This document shows, piece after piece, positions 7,160 to 8,985 of a stretch of DNA of 8,985 nucleotides. This stretch comes from Gammaproteobacteria bacterium (GTDB taxonomy: Bacteria; Pseudomonadota; Gammaproteobacteria; Steroidobacterales; Steroidobacteraceae): positions 1-8,985 of the forward strand of contig JAQGOE010000053.1 of NCBI GenBank assembly GCA_028293725.1, read 5' to 3'. Position 1 is the stretch's first letter; every line of letters begins with the position of its first letter. Both the position numbers and the translations under genes were made by a program. The notes beneath the pieces are model-generated. The model saw nothing but the letters and a program-made list of their open reading frames with translations, was not told the DNA's origin and searched no databases.

Positions 7160-7176
7160 TGCGGCATCGCGCCGTG
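7160..7176. terminator. Weak stem-loop in a convergent gap
   Basis: CGGC (7162-7165) can pair with GCCG (7171-7174) around ATCGC, extended by two G-T pairs. An outer AGCAC (7151-7155) can pair with GTGCT (7182-7186). It sits in the 39-bp gap between the stop codons of the transporter and the LigI-like gene. The stem is short and there is no T-run, so it is only a candidate. Confidence 0.22.
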
Positions 7177-7190
7177 GCGGGGTGCTGAGC

Positions 7191-8066
7191 CTAGTCGAAA
7201 CCGAATAGCCGCTGCGGATTCTCGACGAGAATCTGTTGTCGCGTGGCTTCCGACGGCGCCCAGTTGAGAAGCAGGTTCACCAGCTCACCGGTGTCACGGG
7301 TTCCGTCCGGCAGATGCGGCCAATCCGATCCCCACAGCGCTCGCTCTGGGCGGGTCGCGGCGATCTGTTGGGCGAGGTGAGCGACGGCTTCATAACCGCG
7401 CTGTTTGGCAATCCGATAGGGCCCGGAGAGCTTCAGCCATGCCCGGCCCGTCTTCATTACGTCGAGCAGGCGAGCGAAATCACCTTCGGTCAACCCGTCT
7501 TCTTCGAGCATATAGCCCATGTGGTCGATCACGAAGTCATGCTCCAGAGTCGCCAGAAACGGCAGCAGATCGCGTACTACGTAGCCTGGCGTGTAGAACT
7601 GGAGATGCCATCCTCGGGGCCTGGCTCGCTCGAGCATGCGGAGGATATAGGCCTGGAGATCCACCCGGGGCCAGGAGGCGCGCGCAAAGAGGTCGAGTCG
7701 AATCGCACGCACGCCCAACCCATGAAAGCGGTCGAGTTCTTTGTCGGAAATGCCCTCTTCGACCATCACCACGGCCCGGCAGCGATCTCCGATGCGCTCG
7801 AGCGCGTGGAGCAACAGGCTGTTGTCAGTACCGTAGAAGCTCGGTTGCACCAGCACCATCCGCTCGATCCCCAGGAAATCACACAGAGCCAGGTATTGAT
7901 CAATGGTCGCCTGGGGAAAGGTGTAGTGCGGCCGGGCCACGTGCGGGTAACCGGGCTCGAACACATGAAAATGCACATCGCAGCTGTTCGGCGGCAAGCG
8001 GAACCGCGGCGCTGTGTTGGAGGACGCGGGGCGAACGGGCTTCGTGGTGAGGATGTCGTCACTCAT
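7191..8066 (-). CDS. Amidohydrolase-family lactone/pyrone hydrolase, LigI-like
   Basis: This 291-residue TIM-barrel hydrolase belongs to the COG3618 type of amidohydrolase, which includes 2-pyrone-4,6-dicarboxylate (PDC) lactonase LigI and sugar-lactone enzymes. The expected core residues are present: the HxH motif in DVHFHVF (H32, H34), VIDHMG (H182) and WGSDWPH (D248), matching the H31/H33/H180/D248 set of LigI as I remember it. Several residues that contact PDC in LigI also have counterparts: Y48, R123, R129, Y158 and R218. The LigI arginine three residues after the catalytic histidine (HMGR) is tyrosine here (HMGY, Y185). The length is normal for the family and there is no signal peptide, so it is cytoplasmic. 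The ATG overlaps the aldolase TGA as ATGA, with GGAG (8078-8081) 11 bases upstream, so translation is probably coupled. It likely opens a lactone or pyrone ring for the aldolase pathway; the substrate may not be PDC itself. Confidence 0.88.
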   Translation of the reverse strand: MSDDILTTKPVRPASSNTAPRFRLPPNSCDVHFHVFEPGYPHVARPHYTFPQATIDQYLALCDFLGIERMVLVQPSFYGTDNSLLLHALERIGDRCRAVVMVEEGISDKELDRFHGLGVRAIRLDLFARASWPRVDLQAYILRMLERARPRGWHLQFYTPGYVVRDLLPFLATLEHDFVIDHMGYMLEEDGLTEGDFARLLDVMKTGRAWLKLSGPYRIAKQRGYEAVAHLAQQIAATRPERALWGSDWPHLPDGTRDTGELVNLLLNWAPSEATRQQILVENPQRLFGFD

Positions 8067-8932
8067 GATGTTTTTTTCTCCGAGCGCGCCCGCCAGTGCT
8101 CCGCGCGCTGAGCGATTCCGGCGGCAAGAATTTCGGAATCGATGCCGGCGAAGATGAGGGGCGCCACACCGATGTCCAACAGATCCCGATAGTGTTCGGG
8201 ATCGGCAACTCCGCCGACCGCCGCGAGCTTGCCGTGACGAGCCGCAGCGCTGGCGACCTGCTGGCAGGCGGCGAGCACATCGGGATGGCGCAGGCCCCCG
8301 GTGTGGCCGAGATCGACGGAAAGATCGTTGAGACCGACATGCAGGATATCGACCCCGTCGACGGCCGCAATAGCATCGACGTTGGCAAGGCCAGCGGCCG
8401 TCTCGAGCAGGATGTGCACACTGGTGAGCCGATCGGCCCGCTTCATGAGTTCCGCCGCCGGAAGCCGCTCAAAACAAAACTGCGGCAGTCGCGCGATTTG
8501 CGATCTTTGGCCGCGAGGCGGAAAGCGCGCTGCGGTCACCACGCGCGCCGCTTCCTCGGCGGATTCGACTCGGGGCATGATGATTCCCGTCGCCCCGCCA
8601 TCGAGCAGACGGCCGATCACGCCGCAATCCTTTTCGGGGACGCGGACCCACGCCTCGAGACCGAGGTCGAACGCCGATGCGAGAATTTGCGCCGCACAAT
8701 CAATCGACATGCTGCTGTGTTCGAGGTCGACCCAGATCACGCGATATCCGGCGCTCCTCGCCAGACGCGCTATGTCCGCAGTGCGCGCACTCCGGACGCC
8801 GAGACTCAACACCGGTTGCCCCGCCCGCAGGTTGTCCAGCACAGTGCTTCGGGCCTGCGATTCTTCCGGCATTTTGTCGATCACGGACAGCGTCCTTGGG
8901 GTGGATTGAGAACGGAAGCGGGGCGGGCACAT
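8063..8932 (-). CDS. HpcH/HpaI family class II (metal-dependent) pyruvate aldolase
   Basis: This enzyme of up to 289 residues belongs to the HpcH/HpaI aldolase family, which cleaves 4-hydroxy-2-oxoacids to pyruvate and an aldehyde or oxoacid using a divalent metal. The key residues fall at a near constant offset from HpcH: WVDLEH gives D69 and H72 (HpcH D42, H45), WVRVP gives R97 (R70), LLETAAG gives E177 (E149, metal), and VGLNDLSVDLG gives D203 (D175, metal). GIIMPRVESAEEA (116-128) is the conserved barrel strand and helix. It should be active. The start is uncertain: ATG at 8932 has GGAG four bases upstream, but family members usually begin near the methionine at 8872 (MPEESQ), and the frame stays open to the window edge. 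It is the upstream partner of the LigI-like hydrolase. Candidates include aldolases for 4-hydroxy-2-oxovalerate, heptenedioate or carboxy-hydroxy-oxoadipate type substrates. Confidence 0.9.
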   Translation of the reverse strand: MCPPRFRSQSTPRTLSVIDKMPEESQARSTVLDNLRAGQPVLSLGVRSARTADIARLARSAGYRVIWVDLEHSSMSIDCAAQILASAFDLGLEAWVRVPEKDCGVIGRLLDGGATGIIMPRVESAEEAARVVTAARFPPRGQRSQIARLPQFCFERLPAAELMKRADRLTSVHILLETAAGLANVDAIAAVDGVDILHVGLNDLSVDLGHTGGLRHPDVLAACQQVASAAARHGKLAAVGGVADPEHYRDLLDIGVAPLIFAGIDSEILAAGIAQRAEHWRARSEKKTS

Positions 8933-8985
8933 GTTGCTCCGAAAGTCGCCGGGCGATATTTCAATGTGCGGGGGGCATTGATTGG

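Noticed and set aside
8071..8077. Run of seven A on the coding strand at the end of the aldolase gene, a possible slippage site
   Set aside because: It encodes the last Lys residues just before the stop. Slippage would change only a few residues and there is no accompanying stimulatory structure.
7236..8111. Plus-strand open frame of 291 residues antisense to the LigI-like gene
   Set aside because: The minus strand carries all catalytic motifs of the amidohydrolase family. The plus frame has none and runs across the ATGA junction.

Overview
The window comes from a Gram-negative, GC-rich bacterium. It carries a TonB-dependent outer-membrane receptor with an exported signal, a TonB box and an aromatic C-terminal residue, and an exported YncE-type propeller. 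By eye the GC content is about 60% or more, with strong G/C preference at third codon positions. The receptor style (an EEVVVTARKR-type TonB box after a signal peptide) is common in sphingomonads and in gammaproteobacteria related to Xanthomonadales, Nevskiales and Steroidobacter. I cannot fix the taxon further. I saw no tRNA, rRNA, CRISPR array, insertion sequence or phage gene.

Layout: (1) positions 2-94 may hold the 3' end of a plus-strand gene. (2) A plus-strand TonB-dependent receptor lies at 173-2380. (3) A tight minus-strand three-gene operon runs 5792 to 2431. In transcription order it encodes a seven-repeat EAR/EPTP beta-propeller with no signal peptide (GTG start), an unrecognised 390-residue protein, and an exported YncE-like beta-propeller. 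The last two overlap by ATGA. (4) A plus-strand MFS transporter of the aromatic acid:H+ symporter type (PcaK/BenK/VanK-like) lies at 5850-7151. It diverges from the operon across only 57 bp. (5) A minus-strand, ATGA-coupled pair runs 8932 to 7191: an HpcH/HpaI-type class II aldolase, then an amidohydrolase resembling 2-pyrone-4,6-dicarboxylate hydrolase (LigI).

Working model (inference): this is part of a catabolic island for an organic acid, probably aromatic or pyrone/lactone derived. The receptor would bring a substrate across the outer membrane, the MFS protein would carry an aromatic acid or its product across the inner membrane, the LigI-like hydrolase would open a lactone or pyrone ring, and the aldolase would release pyruvate or a similar 2-oxoacid. 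The EAR propeller, the unknown protein and the YncE protein have no established place in such a pathway. They are the most interesting part of the window. No ring-cleavage dioxygenase and no regulator are visible, so the pathway is incomplete here and the substrate is unknown.
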